In this document: positions 11,255 to 23,342 of the stretch, piece after piece | Layout of the letters: the number at the start of each line of letters is the position of its first letter | Numbering within the stretch: the first letter of the stretch is position 1 | DNA from: Onychomys torridus | Lineage: Eukaryota; Chordata; Mammalia; Rodentia; Cricetidae | DNA: 64,000 nt | Direction: 5' to 3' | Assembly (NCBI RefSeq): GCF_903995425.1 | Contig: NC_050454.1 | Coordinates: 51,855,437 to 51,919,436, forward strand | Program-made: the position numbers and the translations under genes | The notes under the pieces: model-generated | What the model saw: only the letters and a program-made list of their open reading frames with translations | What the model was told of the DNA's origin: nothing | The model's database searches: none

Positions 11255-14154
11255 AGAAAATGTTTCCTTCGTATGCTGGCTGAAAGTGTCAAGTTTTCAT
11301 TTCTATAACTATTATATATTTTATTGTATTGTGTCCAATAAGTAATGAGAAACAGCAGTTATTTTTATCTGCATAGTAATATGTTGCCTCTAATCTTAAA
11401 AAAATCTTCCTTTTAAGAGCATTTAACTCGTAGACTCTACAGCCTTGACTGCCATGGAGAATATGCTAACACTGTATATGGGCCAACTGGGAATTGGTAA
11501 ATAATGAGAAATAGTAATTTACATAAAAGACCAAATGATTGCCTCTTAGTACTATAGCATATCTCAGAGCCCCAGCAAAGTGCTTTATTCAAAGGTGCTT
11601 GGGTATTCATAAAATGAAGGCCACATTATTTCCTAAGCAGTCTATGCCTTTATAAAAAGTCATATAATTATATAAATACAGGCTGACACATCCATAAAAA
11701 CTAGGTGCAAACCATTGCATCCATCCAGGCAATGGTGCTGCTGTAAGCAATAAAGGTAGATCATTTTGGCTATGAGAGGTCATTAAATGTAAAGAGATAT
11801 ATTAATTTTGTTTTTTAAGCAAAACACTTAGATAATAATTTTAAAATCCATGCTTGGAATGCATCTCTCTTTAAATCTATGGTTCACCATCACTGAATCT
11901 ATTCTAGTTTAGAAAACTGCAACATTGGAAAAGAGTAATCCCATAGACATACTTACATCTCAAGAGGGCATGGGAAAGATATGTTTTTCAGAATGTCTAT
12001 TGGATGGTCACTGTTTGCAACCATTTGTGCCAGGAGCAATGTGGAGCCTAAAGATAACCAAACTATATTACTATGTACAGCTGAAAGTTACGTGGTTGCT
12101 TCTTAGCAATCATGTCTGTAGTGAAGGAGATTCCTTGGACAGCAAAAATACATCACTTAATGTAAGGATATAAAATATGGAAAATTTAGGGAAATTAAAT
12201 ATGAAAAATAACATAAAAACCAGTTATCATTTGTTTCCTTCCACACTGCCTGAATTTTCTCATTCAGGTACCAGTGCCATGAACTCTGGGACTGCTTCTG
12301 CAGTCAGACTGACACTGTAATTCGGTGAATGGCTTCATGACTAATCTGCCAATGTTGGCATTTTCTACGGTGCTGCCTCAGCACTCAAACTTACCAGAAG
12401 AGAATAAAGCAGATAGTCCATTAGTGTAAGAATGCACATCAGCACATGAATTGAATTCTTCATATTATTTCTAATTCATTTGAATAAATTTTGATGAACT
12501 TCAAATTAAAGGAGTCAAGTTAATTACACTACAGTGTGGGAGATAGCATTTTTGAATGGCAGGCTTTATTCTTTAAGCAAAATTACTTAAGGACTGTATA
12601 CTTTCTAGTGCACTAAAAAAATCAATCTATGGATTGAAAATAAGAGAACCAGTGAATGACTAAGTCCTATTCATGCATTGTTGTCTTGATAGTTTGTCTG
12701 TGTTCCCTTTTAATCTACTTCAGCTAAATTCTTTCTGTGGGGACTTTAACAGTATTTATTTCATTGACAGTGGTCCCTGGCTCAAGGATTTTGTCCATTA
12801 AGACCTCTTGGGGAAAAAACAATGCTACAAATAGATTGATCAAGCAGCAGTAAAAACAAACCAACAAACAAAGAAGCAAAAAAAAAAAAAATCTTCTATT
12901 TAGTGCTTCTCAGAAAGCAGTGACTGGTAGAATAATCAATTACTCAAATCAAATTCAAATACATCAAAATATTTTTAAAACTGGACATCCCTAGATTACA
13001 TTAAAGACAGACTCTTTGAAAGCATTTCTAGAGGCTTTCCATCCATAAATAATTATATTTCACAAAGAAAAAATTATTGAGGGTTCAGCTCATGCCTGAA
13101 AGGAGAGCTATGGCCAAAGCTATGCCCCTCTCCCAGAGTGATTTTTCCTGTGTTATCATTTTGTTACATTTTACTCAGTACTGACTTCAAAAAAATTTAA
13201 AGGGTTTCAGAGAGAATGATCTGGGGACAGGGATGAGCTGGAAACTGCTGTAGAACTGAATATATAATTAGTAGGGTTGCTAGAACATATAATCACATGT
13301 TACAGCAAATTGTCAACGTAGACAAAAATGTGCCTGAGTGAGCTCATCTTAGAAAGTTCAACCAAATAGCATGTGATAAAAGAAATATTCTAGAATGTTT
13401 TATTTTCTCATTTATTCTCACGAACTGTCCACGTCCAATTCTGCAGACCCGGTCACCTGAGAGGAACTTCTGACACCAGGTAACCACCAACACATATTTT
13501 CTCTATGAATGTATGACAAGTTCGATTCCTTTTAAGAAACTGAATCAGAGTGACAGACTCCACATTTGGTAAGGCTTCAGCCCTGTCTGCTTGGCTGAAA
13601 TCATTAGAGGAGCAGGTGGCTTTCATTCTGTTGAATGCTTCCCAGTTGTACAGCTGCTAAGTGGGAAGTAAAGAGAGCAGCCACTCCCAGAAGGATGGAT
13701 GCCCAGGAAATTTGGCCCAGTTGGTAAAGCCATATTCACTGAATATGAAAACAAGCTTCCTTTTGAATGGGAGGAGACAGCACAAAATCTACTCTATCAT
13801 TTTATTATTTTATGAGACCCAAGAATACATAGCATTTGGATAAATTTATCTAGGTTTATTACCAACAATTTACCAATAGATAATGGCTTCCCCAAACATA
13901 CATGTTTGATTAAGAACAAAGTGACCTATAAATATATATAACTCAAATAACTATTTACAAATATGAAACCTCTTTGGAGCGGGAATGTATGAAACTACTG
14001 TAGAGAAAAGTCACACATTCATTTCCTGATATTCTCTTTTAATACAGTCATTTTATACAAAGTTAAAGTTCAAGAAAAAGATTGGGAAAGAAAAATGTTA
14101 TTTAAACCTAGATCAAAGATTCTTGGGTGTTTACTATTATAGAACTATCCAAAA
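11255..14154. other. Unique non-coding DNA
   Basis: AT-rich, no recognised gene or young repeat. An A13 run lies near 12878. Short frames at 11925-12173 and 13661-13843 resemble nothing known. Confidence 0.6.
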
Positions 14155-14158
14155 TACC

Positions 14159-14464
14159 TGTATTGGTGAAATTATTAAGACCACTCCACATAGTTAAAAG
14201 GGAGGTTTATTTTGTGGCATAACTTACAAATAAAGTGTTAGGTTGCAGGGTCTGGGAAAGGTATGGCGCAGTTCGGTGGTGTTCCTGGAGAACTCTGCTC
14301 GGTCTACCTCCAGCGTCCAGGGTCCTGGAACCAAGAAAAGCCTCTCCTCTTGATCCTGGGTCTTCAGCTTCCTCTCTCAGCCCTGCCTTGTAGGCGTGAC
14401 CATTACCAAAGCCTCAATGGGGGTTGGAACTTCCAGGCCAAGGCTGGAATGGCTACCCACTACA
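14159..14464 (-). mobile_element. Solo LTR, family II, antisense copy (306 bp)
   Basis: The plus strand begins TGTATTGGTG and ends CCCACTACA, giving TG…CA termini. Its reverse complement aligns along its length with the LTR at 49075-49374: start TGTAGTGGGTAGC, 'ttccaggccaaggctgg' against 'tccagctttgacctgg', and an AATAAA signal (seen as TTTATT at 14206-14211) 47 bases from the 3' end, against 48 in the other copy. Flanks are TACC (14155-14158) and TCCC (14465-14468), a 4 bp duplication with one mismatch, the ERV1 (gammaretrovirus-like) size. The 92-codon frame inside it is not a gene. Confidence 0.82.
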
Positions 14465-14472
14465 TCCCTGTT

Positions 14473-14505
14473 TGTGGGAGGCTAGCTAGGAGACTGGCTC
14501 CCACA
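14473..14505. repeat. Inverted repeat TGTGGGAG…CTCCCACA
   Basis: Perfect 8 bp arms (14473-14480 and 14498-14505) around a 17 bp centre, starting nine bases after the family II LTR. TGTGGGAG resembles the terminus of some ERVK LTRs, so this may be a remnant of a second insertion; that is speculative. Confidence 0.5.
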
Positions 14506-14861
14506 TTTCACCTCAGAGTACTCTTGAGGAGTCATGGATAAGATATTTAGATAGAAAGATAGAGGGGAGAGAAACAGATAGAAACACAGGATAACCTCAG
14601 AACAGCTTGGATCCTTATCTACCAGCCCCTCTGTCTCTTCTAAAGGGCTATTTATAGGAATGACAAGGGGTAGAACAAAAGACTACCCCTAAGTACAAGT
14701 ACAAACCCTTCCAATCACCTAGAACTGTACACATGGTCAAGCCATCCTCTAATGCAGCTCTGCTAGGTAAAGCAAGATCAGATCTCACTAGGAAAACTTT
14801 GTGGGCCCCCATACCCATTTGAAAGTTAATATGACTCACCTCTTTCCCAAGACCTGCTTTC
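14506..14861. other. Non-coding, possible decayed LTR-type DNA
   Basis: It contains 'ctgtctcttctaaagggcta' and 'tttataggaatgacaaggg', which loosely resemble antisense LTR promoter sequence. No terminus or target duplication was found, so it is left unassigned. Confidence 0.3.
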
Positions 14862-14877
14862 AGAAAGTATGGGTTTG

Positions 14878-15050
14878 GTAGGCATGGTAAGATGACTTAT
14901 TGAGTTGGATGTATTTGCAGCCAAGTCCAAGGACCTGAGTTCAATGCCCAGAGCCTGCATGGTAGGAGTAAACTAACTCCTGCAAATTGTCCTCTGATCT
15001 CCACATGCATATTATGGCATGAGCATGTGTGCTCATGCACGCGGCGCGCG

Positions 15051-15134
<84 letters not shown>

Positions 15135-15147
15135 AATAAAATAAAAA
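14878..15147 (+). mobile_element. tRNA-derived SINE (B3/RSINE-like) with internal microsatellite
   Basis: Head 'gatgacttattgagttgg', then 'aaggacctgagttcaatgc', 'cctgcatggtaggagtaaac' and 'attgtcctctgatctccac', then a CA array, a GA array and the A-rich tail 'agtaaataaaataaaaaa'. A 16 bp target duplication flanks it (14862-14877 and 15148-15163, 15 of 16 matching). The microsatellites therefore lie inside the retroposon. Confidence 0.88.
15044..15132 (+). repeat. Compound (CG)(CA)n-(GA)n microsatellite
   Basis: Alternating purine-pyrimidine sequence from 15044 (CGCGCG, then CA to about 15088) passes directly into a pure GA run to 15132. The CG/CA part is a Z-DNA candidate and the GA part a purine mirror repeat. 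It is part of the SINE tail region. Confidence 0.95.
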
Positions 15148-15163
15148 AGAAAGTATGGATTTG

Positions 15164-15986
15164 CAAACAATAATCCTAGTTTTAAAATATTCCCACATCC
15201 CCACACCCATTCTCAGGAATTCCACATGATGACTTTGCTTGGGAATCACTTCCCTGAGAAGTTGAGTCAAAGACTTCATGCTCTTCCAGTATAGGAATAA
15301 AGTCACTTTATAGAAGTTATTGGGGTTTGCTTGCTTTTAACCAAATATCCATACATATAATAACACTTTGTAGTAAATTTTACTTTATTGGAGAAAGTTG
15401 GTATCTCCAACATTCAAAGCTATGTGAATGTATCTTTTATTTTTATTGTCACTTTCAATAATCACATAACATTTTTATACTAAATAATTTTGCTGCAGGA
15501 GGCAGGGGCAATATACTGGAAATTAAAGTGCTTGAAAATTTGAGATCAATTTTCCATATATCATGCTATACCATAATTTTACTATTTGTGATTATGTACT
15601 TTTTTCAATATTTATAGAAAGGCATGATCCCATGTTCAATTTACCTTGTAATTACTCTGCTTATCACATAGAAATATGCACAGATACTAGAGTACACTCA
15701 CATCTTTAAGCCTTGTTTTTCTTATCTCTACCAAGAACATGCATGTATTTCCACTAAGGTAAATGTTAAATGGCATATGCAGGTGAAATGCTTTTCTGTG
15801 TTCTATACATAATAGCCACTAGTAACATTTATTTATTATTATTCTATCAGAGAGACAAATGTACTTCTGCAAACTGATAACATATGATTCAAGATTTTAT
15901 AGTAGAATTTTCCTGAAAGCATGAATATAAATTTATGATTTGGGAAACCTTTATTTATATTGCAATATAGATAAACACCAGTGAGA

Positions 15987-15988
<2 letters not shown>
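15164..15988. other. Unique AT-rich non-coding DNA
   Basis: No feature recognised. Confidence 0.6.

Positions 15989-16027
<39 letters not shown>
15989..16027 (+). repeat. (TG)n microsatellite
   Basis: Uninterrupted TG run of 39 bp. Confidence 0.97.
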
Positions 16028-16030
<3 letters not shown>

Positions 16031-17110
16031 CATGGGGTTGTCTTCCCCATCCTTCCATAAGGAATTAGACTTAGAAGAGTAGGACATTTCTCTTGACAGC
16101 TCCCCAGCTTAACCTTGTTTTTATGACAGTCCCATCAAACAAAGCACCTGTTATTTGTTTCTTCCCCCTGCATTCTGTAAACAGATCTCTTCTTGTTTCT
16201 ATGACTGGAAAGTGCCAGTCTTAGCCAGGCTTCCTTGATTTCCTCTGAATTCCCTTTTAGTTCCTGAAAGTGTTAATTTACAAAATTTTAAAGTTTTATA
16301 ATATCTTGATACACCAGAGGGGAACAAATAAATAGGTCCTTTGTGGATTGGCCAAATGAGCATGATGGCATTGGTGTTTAATTAATAACTTAGTGCAATA
16401 GGGAGCATAGTGCATTTATGTATGGGTTATTGAATATTCTGAATATCATAAAATTATACCCCAAAGTGTCTTCAAGTGGACAAATATGTATAAAATATGT
16501 ATAAAAGGAGTGTCTTCAACAGAGTCAATCCATTTCTCTACAGCACATTCCTTTGTCAGTTCCTCCAAATAAATTTTCTGGATTTTTGGATATGATTTTT
16601 TTCCTTTGTCAAGTAATTAATTTCATGTTACCATGTATACAAGAAAGAAAACAAACAAACATACACAAATTTCTTATACCTCACACCACCCAAAACTAAT
16701 TTGAGTCAAAACTAATGTCACTTAGCACTTCAAATACTGAGAGCTGCCAGTCTTTCTGAGTATTTTACGGTGTGTTAGTGTTGTCTGTTAGCATTCAGTA
16801 TCTCTTGTACTACTCTAACTGCACTTAGTCCTCCCTGGTTCTATTTTCCTCTGCTTCTTTTACTTTTGGGTGAGAGATTCCTTGTCCCTTAAAGGAATGC
16901 GAAGAAGATGCCTACTGAAACAAAAGAGACCTAGCCCCATTTGTTTTCTCCCAGGGTCTGTGGAAGAATCTCACAACCATCTGAGGATCTAAACTTAATA
17001 ATGAAAGAATCTAAGTTCTTTAGTCCATTCACTTTATTCTTCTAAGGCAGTTCTATGTACACAGCTTCTTTTCTGATCTCATACTTAGCTCCTCTCTGTC
17101 CCTTCTGCTA

Positions 17111-17111
<1 letters not shown>
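16028..17111. other. Unique AT-rich non-coding DNA
   Basis: No gene or repeat recognised. Confidence 0.6.

Positions 17112-17196
<85 letters not shown>
17112..17196 (+). repeat. Compound (TG)n-(TA)n microsatellite
   Basis: A TG run of about 30 bp changes through GTATGTG into about 55 bp of pure TA. One of four AT arrays of about 50 bp or more in the window. Confidence 0.97.
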
Positions 17197-17198
<2 letters not shown>

Positions 17199-20149
17199 AT
17201 TCTTTAACAACTTATTAGTAAAAACTATAAAGTAAAATCTCAGGGACAAGTATTCTGATAAGGGTCACACTTGGCAAAGACTTGGTCATCTTAATTGGTG
17301 ACTGACAACAGCTGTAGGTTGTAAAAAGTTCTGGCTATCTCTTGAAGGGATAGCTACAAGGGTTACAAGGAAAGAAATTAAACCAATAAGAGATTTAAGA
17401 AAAAAGCCAAAAATACATATACTATTTCATGTGATTAATAATATTCATATATGGTTAGTCAGTTAACTTTCTTTTTCTGATAATCACCTGATTCTCAGGA
17501 CATATACATAATTAGTCTACTGAGCCTAAAATCTTGCATTGAAAACTGGTGTAGAAATAAATATAAAGCGTTAATTGTTTTTTGAATCAGAGTGGGGAGG
17601 TTCCTGTGGAAGAAGCTTAGGGCAGCACAGGTGCTATTGATCTCTTGAAGGACTAAGATACATCAAGGCCAGACACCTGCACTATCACTTCTGGTTCGCT
17701 ATAATTCTGAGGAGTTTTGATCCAACAAGGCCAGGCACCGGAAATTCTGCTCTGTGAAAGTCCTACAAGGACACTTTGGCCAATTTTGCTTTTTCAGTGG
17801 CTAAGGATGGAGAACAAGACCTCTAACTTTCTACACTCCACATGGAACAATAGAACTAGTATGAAGCATATTTGGGTATGTTTCTATTCATAAAAACTGT
17901 ACAGTTAAATAAGAAACCATCATGGTAAGTGGGGAGATATCACAGCTGTTATGGCACAAGAAGTATACAACAAGAAACGGCAATTCATTCAAAAGGCAGT
18001 AATTCCCTAATGCCTTGCATGATGATTTCCTCCAACAGATCCCTTGGTTCTGATAGGTTGACCTTCTAAATACTAGTTGTCACCTACTGTATACTCCCAG
18101 GGTCTTTTGCTACCAGAATGTCTCAACAGATGTCAAAGAAACAAATCCCAGATTTCCCAGGTACCTCAACTGACCTTACCCTCAACGTGCATATACCAAG
18201 GTCACTATATCTGCTCCCCTCCTAGACAGCAGCATTCACCTTGGGCATCATCATCTTGACAAATGATATTAACGTGTACCTTTTGCCACAAACAGAATGG
18301 TAGAATGCTCATTGTTAATGCTACATTTTCTTCTGCTATCCAGTGACTATCATAATCCTATTTACCTCTCCAAAAACAAACATATTAAGGATCAATTTCT
18401 ACTATTGAGAGCTACTGCTCTTGGCACATCCTGGTTAGACTTCTCAGTTTACCAGTAGAGGAAAGCTAATATTTCTTGCTCTTCAACATGGCTAGTATCT
18501 TACACAGACAAGCCCAAGTTATCTTTCTAAAATACATATATATTATGCTATCCTTAACACTGATAGGACACTGTCTATGCTGCTTTGATAATTTCCATTC
18601 AATAAAGGCCCTCATCTACCTGCACAGTCTTTGCTTGCTTCTCTCATTGGCTTTCAGCAGTTTTGACGTCTCAGCATTGTCTCTCATACCTCTAAGGCAA
18701 AGCTGAACATTCATTCTTCACTCCCCTACAACACTGTTTGTTTCTCTAAATCAGCACATTCAAACATCTGACACTAATTACACTAATGCAGAACACATGC
18801 CGTGAGCATTCCTAGATGGCTTCAGTGCTAAATATCCTCTCCCATTGGAAGACTGGAGATGAGCAGTCTTGATTTTACCTAGAAAATATAATGTACTTCT
18901 GAGCTTGCCCCACCAGATAGGCAGCTTCCTGAAGGGAAGGGTGGTGTCTTCATGTCCATGAGCAAACACATCTTCATTGTTCCATTCAGTCAAACCGGAG
19001 AAGGGATTCTTTATTTGTACAAACTGGTTATAAAAGGAGCCACATGTAAAAGATTAGCTGAGACCTCAACACTGTCTGGAAATCTGTTCCCTTTCAACAC
19101 ATTTCACTGTTCTACTAAACAATGAAAGCTAGTGTTCCTATTTAAAAGGGAGAAAAATGTGAATGTGAAAAACACAAACATGTTGTGAGTTGCATATGAG
19201 GAAGGCTAAAGATATGTGTGTCTACCCTTTCCTCGTGGCTCACTGTCTACAGCCTCTCATGCAATGATCTCACTTTGCCTACATCACTTTCATCCTGTGT
19301 CGAGCTGTAATCCCCACTTATCAACTCAAGCACTTTGCTGCAGCAATTTTCCCTTCTCTGTTGTGTCTTAGATGAGTCCCATAAGCATATTGGCAAGCCT
19401 TTATGGACCCCACTTAAGGCAAAACCCAAACACACTGTGTTGTCCTCATATTCCTTTTCAGGTCACCTCTGTTTCTTTTCTGGCCTACAGAAAACTAGAA
19501 ATGCCATTATTACTTGCTATCTCTAATTTCTCCTTTCTATTTTCTCTTGAACTTTGTGTAATAAAGACTTCCCCCCTTCCTACTCCAGCAAAATTACCTT
19601 CATAACAGAGTTCAGAGGTCTCCAAATTACTGTTTCCAATGGTCAGTTCATATTGGTAGCATCAGATGAAATGGAACTTTAAATATAGACTACAAAACAA
19701 TACTTTTCTTCTTTTTTTTTTCCTGCCATCAACATTTTCTCTGCAGTCTTTGCTAGGATTTCATCATTTTAATGAAGCAAATTAAGATATCTTTTTCCTC
19801 CATATGTCTGCTTGTGCTCTTGTCAAATCTCACAAGTTCACTGTATGTATCCCAAGATTTCAAATTAACCTGTCGAAGCTCTTTCTGGGACTCATATACC
19901 CTACCATTATCAATCTTGTGGAATATTAAATAAAAACTGCACACTTGATTTAGCCAAAATATCTGGCACCTTTCACAATCTGTTAATGTCAATGCTATTT
20001 TTTTTTCAGTTATACCCAAACTATTGAGTTTACCATGATTCTACATCTTCTATCCTAACCTCACAGAAAATAATCCAATGCAGATTACACTGATTTTAAA
20101 ATACACAAGGACCTAGGGTGTTCTCACCACCTCTGCTGCCTCATGGAAC
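17197..20149. other. Mostly unique non-coding DNA
   Basis: No young repeats recognised. At 17640-17760 two short related phrases occur ('atcaaggccagacacc' and 'aacaaggccaggcacc'). Short frames near 18077, 18476, 19335 and 19753 have no recognisable products. Confidence 0.55.
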
Positions 20150-20223
20150 AAAAAAAACACCAAAAACCAAAAACCAAACCAAAACAAAAACAAACAAACA
20201 AACAACAACAACAACAACAACAC
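20150..20223 (+). repeat. (CAAA)n/(CAA)n simple repeat
   Basis: A-rich start grading through CAAAA and CAAA units into CAA units. Such strings often derive from retroposon A-tails, but no body is recognisable upstream. Confidence 0.9.
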
Positions 20224-20445
20224 CTCTCTCTTTTTGTTTGGCCTTGTCACCATTCTGGAAACAATTGCCAAATAGCTAGAGCACTTTAATACAGCAGATC
20301 ATCTCTTTTACAACTCCCCAGCGGATTCATATTTCCCTCTGCATTAGAGAAAAGTGCTGCATGGACACATGGCCTCGCCTCCACTCACTCTTCTTACATC
20401 TCATCCTATGCCTAAGCCTTGTGCATACGCTTGTGTGTGCGCACA

Positions 20446-20447
<2 letters not shown>

Positions 20448-20495
<48 letters not shown>
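20448..20495 (+). repeat. (CA)n microsatellite
   Basis: About 48 bp of pure CA, preceded by 'tgtgtgtgcgcacacgtac', a short self-complementary alternating stretch. Confidence 0.97.
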
Positions 20496-20498
<3 letters not shown>

Positions 20499-20620
20499 TT
20501 ATGCTCTCCATGCTCTGTAACTACCCACACATTATTTTTATTCCCACTCCACATGTTTTCTCTTGCTGATACTTTATTACTCAATTAATCAGAGTTGTCT
20601 TGTAAGTTCTCTGACTCCAT

Positions 20621-20741
20621 TTCCAGTATGGAAGCTTCATGGGATATTTTAGTGTCTTTTGTTCTCTTCTGAATCCCCAGGGTCCAAAAAGTGTCGGCTC
20701 CAAGTCTGTGTTCAATAGCTACTTTCAAAAGAATAAATGGA
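20621..20741 (+). mobile_element. L2 3' end fragment
   Basis: 'ggaagcttcatgggatat', 'tctgaatccccagggtcc', 'gtctgtgttcaatagctac' and 'aaaagaataaatgga' follow the L2 3' end order (ctccatgagggcaggga … tgtatccccagcgcc … gtgttcaataaatatttgttgaatgaat). Confidence 0.6.
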
Positions 20742-22129
20742 TTTAGTTGAGCAAATCCACTGCATTGACTCATCCCAAATGCTAAGAACCATTAGTTAGG
20801 GTGGGACAGGGACACAGTTAGTCCCAGTGCCTTAGGGCAGACCCACACTGTCACTGTAAAACAGGATGTGTGGGCTGACTTCACAGTAAGCAGAGAGCCC
20901 CAGGAAACATATTAGGAAAACATTTTAGGGATCAGTCCTGGCAGGATGGAGCTCTACAGCACTTAGTAAAGTCTTTCAGATCTTTAACTCAGAGAACTCT
21001 GTGCTTGGCTGCTGGAGAGATTGCCTAAGGCTTGGGTGTTCTATGAACAAAATTTGCCTTGATTGAGTTCCCACTCTAACCACATGCTGTGATCAAGGAA
21101 GCAGCCTATGAGGAGTGTTAATCACTGAGTGGCCCTGCTCAAACTGGGGTTCTTTTTCAATGTCTGAAGGGAGGAAGAACCCTAGCATCTTATTCTTTTT
21201 AGTAGATGTTCCAGAAAAAAAGTCACATACAATGTGAAATTTTATGGCATACACATCATAATCACACTTAGTGATGCACTGACTTGGAGTTCACCTTGCA
21301 GGTTCCAAGAGGCCATTTTCCCTGGAGCACCCTAGGCATCAATTCCAGCTAGAATTTGCTATAAGTGGCAGTGACCATAGGGTCCTTTTGTTAGGATGTA
21401 TAGAAATGGGTCACTTTGGCTTGGTGGCCTCTCTTTTGCCAAATGACACTGAGAGCAATGTTTGGGGAGTCCGTTAAGAACTGCCTAATATTAACCTAAC
21501 CATGTGAGTTCCTAACGCTCCTGTTCTAAATGGGAAGCCTCTCTGGGAGGTATGACCATCTCTCTCACCTGAATATTTCATATAGACAGCCCTAAACTTA
21601 TAATACAAACAATTGTAGTAATGGAAGTCTTATGGTAAGGACAATATTTTAAATACTAACTTGCATATGAAAATCTTGAATTCAAGGAAACATATTCCAC
21701 AGACAAATGTACTGACACACCTGTCATTTCTCAAGAATTGAAAAGTTCTTCATGTTGCTATTAACTCAAAATGTCAATGTACTACTAGCTGATTTAAAGT
21801 GATCAAACAGTTAACTTTTCAAAAGGGTATGGAAATTAGTTATTGCATACAATGTACTGATGATTCAGAAGATAATCCAATTGAGAAAGTGAACATTAGC
21901 ATATACTAATCTAAATAGCAGCACTGTTTCCATTTTACTGATTGTGTGCTTCTCTAAAGGTGAAAACTGCTGGACTTGAACTTATTCTGAATAAAAGACA
22001 GTTCTGTTATGAAAATCAGTGCTTGAGAACTTGTGTTTATTCCTTGCTATTTATTCTGATCATTCATTTGGCCCAAGAATTGGGAATACTAACTACAGAC
22101 ACATTGGAGTAGGCTCTGTAGCTTTATCC
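20742..22129. other. Mostly unique non-coding DNA
   Basis: Around 21008-21095, 'ggctgctggagagattgcc' and 'ttgattgagttcccactc' weakly recall a B2/B3 or B4 SINE head in plus orientation. It is too short and diverged to annotate. Otherwise nothing is recognised. Confidence 0.45.
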
Positions 22130-22470
22130 AAATCAATTGAGCTGCCAGGACATTTTTAATGCTGCTTGAGCCCACTAATGGCAAAGAGTCATTTGCTTAC
22201 TCACGGTCCAGTCTTTCTCCTGTGAAAATTACTGGTCATGAATCTGGTGAACATTTACAGGAATCTGCAAATGAAACAGCTAAATCCTTTGTGACAGGGA
22301 GCCTCATAAAGGCGGCTCATTTATTCTCCCGGGGCACTCATCCCTGCCACTGGGATCAATAGAAAATCTCATCTGATATATTTGTAAATGCCAGGGTGCA
22401 AATGTTCTCCTTGCAATTTTGCAGGAGAAAAGCCCTACTTTCATTCTGAGAAACTGACCCCAAATTCACT
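22130..22470. promoter_or_regulatory. Candidate conserved non-coding block
   Basis: Repeat-free, with balanced composition compared with its AT-rich surroundings. It contains TGTGACAG, 'cataaaggcggctcattta' and a near-palindrome at 22407-22427 (CTCC-T-TGCA, ATTT, TGCA-GGAG). A 67-codon frame covers 22159-22362 but resembles no known protein. The call rests on sequence texture only. Confidence 0.25.
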
Positions 22471-23230
22471 AAATAACTACAAACAATTCTGCCTTAGGTT
22501 TCCTTTCATTTTTAAACCTTCAGAATAAAATGATTTTTCTCTCATTATCCAAAAATGAAAGACTCAGATGTTTGAAGGTCTTCAAGATGACTGTGAAATA
22601 ATTGTTTTGATTTGGCCACACGTGCATCCTGGTAAATATTAATGACTTCAGATTCTTAGACAGAAGGAATGGTGAACAATGATGAGTTGACTTTTCATTT
22701 TTCTATAATTTTTATTGGTTTACTAAGTAAAAGTAATTTATCCCCAATAAAATATATTATACAATATATGTCTGTACATCTAGGAGATGTAAGCATTAAC
22801 AACTTTTTTCTAAAAAGCATATTTAAAGAGATGGGAAAGAAGAAATCTGTAGGCTAAATAGAATAGAGATAAAACTCGTCATCAGTCAAAAACAAGCAAA
22901 AACTCAAACTTGTAATGATATGAGTCCTAGCCTTGGGCTTGAGAGGATGTTGCAAAATATAATGGAAGAGATATTAATTTCCTAAATCTCCTCTTTTATG
23001 GATGACAGGACTGCATACCTGCAATTGGGTGATTAATGAACAGGGAGTGTCCTCCGCTCTAAAATATAGTAACATCCTAATGAAATAGTTCTTGGAAAGG
23101 GGGCCAATTCTATGTTGCTGGTAAATCTAAGAGCCACAGATTCTATAAGGATCACATGACTTTTACTCAACTTAAATAGCTCTTCTAAGGATAGCAACTT
23201 GTAGTAGTTTTTTCTGTCATCTTGAAAGTC
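22471..23230. other. Unique AT-rich non-coding DNA
   Basis: No feature recognised. Confidence 0.6.
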
Positions 23231-23269
23231 AAAACAAAACAAAACAAAACAAGACAGTACACACACACA

Positions 23270-23317
<48 letters not shown>

Positions 23318-23342
23318 TACACACAACACACATAGACACAAA
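23231..23342 (+). repeat. (AAAAC)n then (CA)n microsatellite
   Basis: Four AAAAC units (23231-23252) lie just before about 56 bp of CA (from 23259) and a degenerate CA edge to 23342. Confidence 0.95.

Noticed and set aside
14897..15306. 89- and 121-codon minus frames
   Set aside because: Ser-Leu and Cys-Val repeats from the GA/CA array inside a SINE.
17580..17830. Possible LTR because of two related 'aaggccaggcacc' phrases
   Set aside because: No termini, signals or second copy in the window; too weak to annotate.
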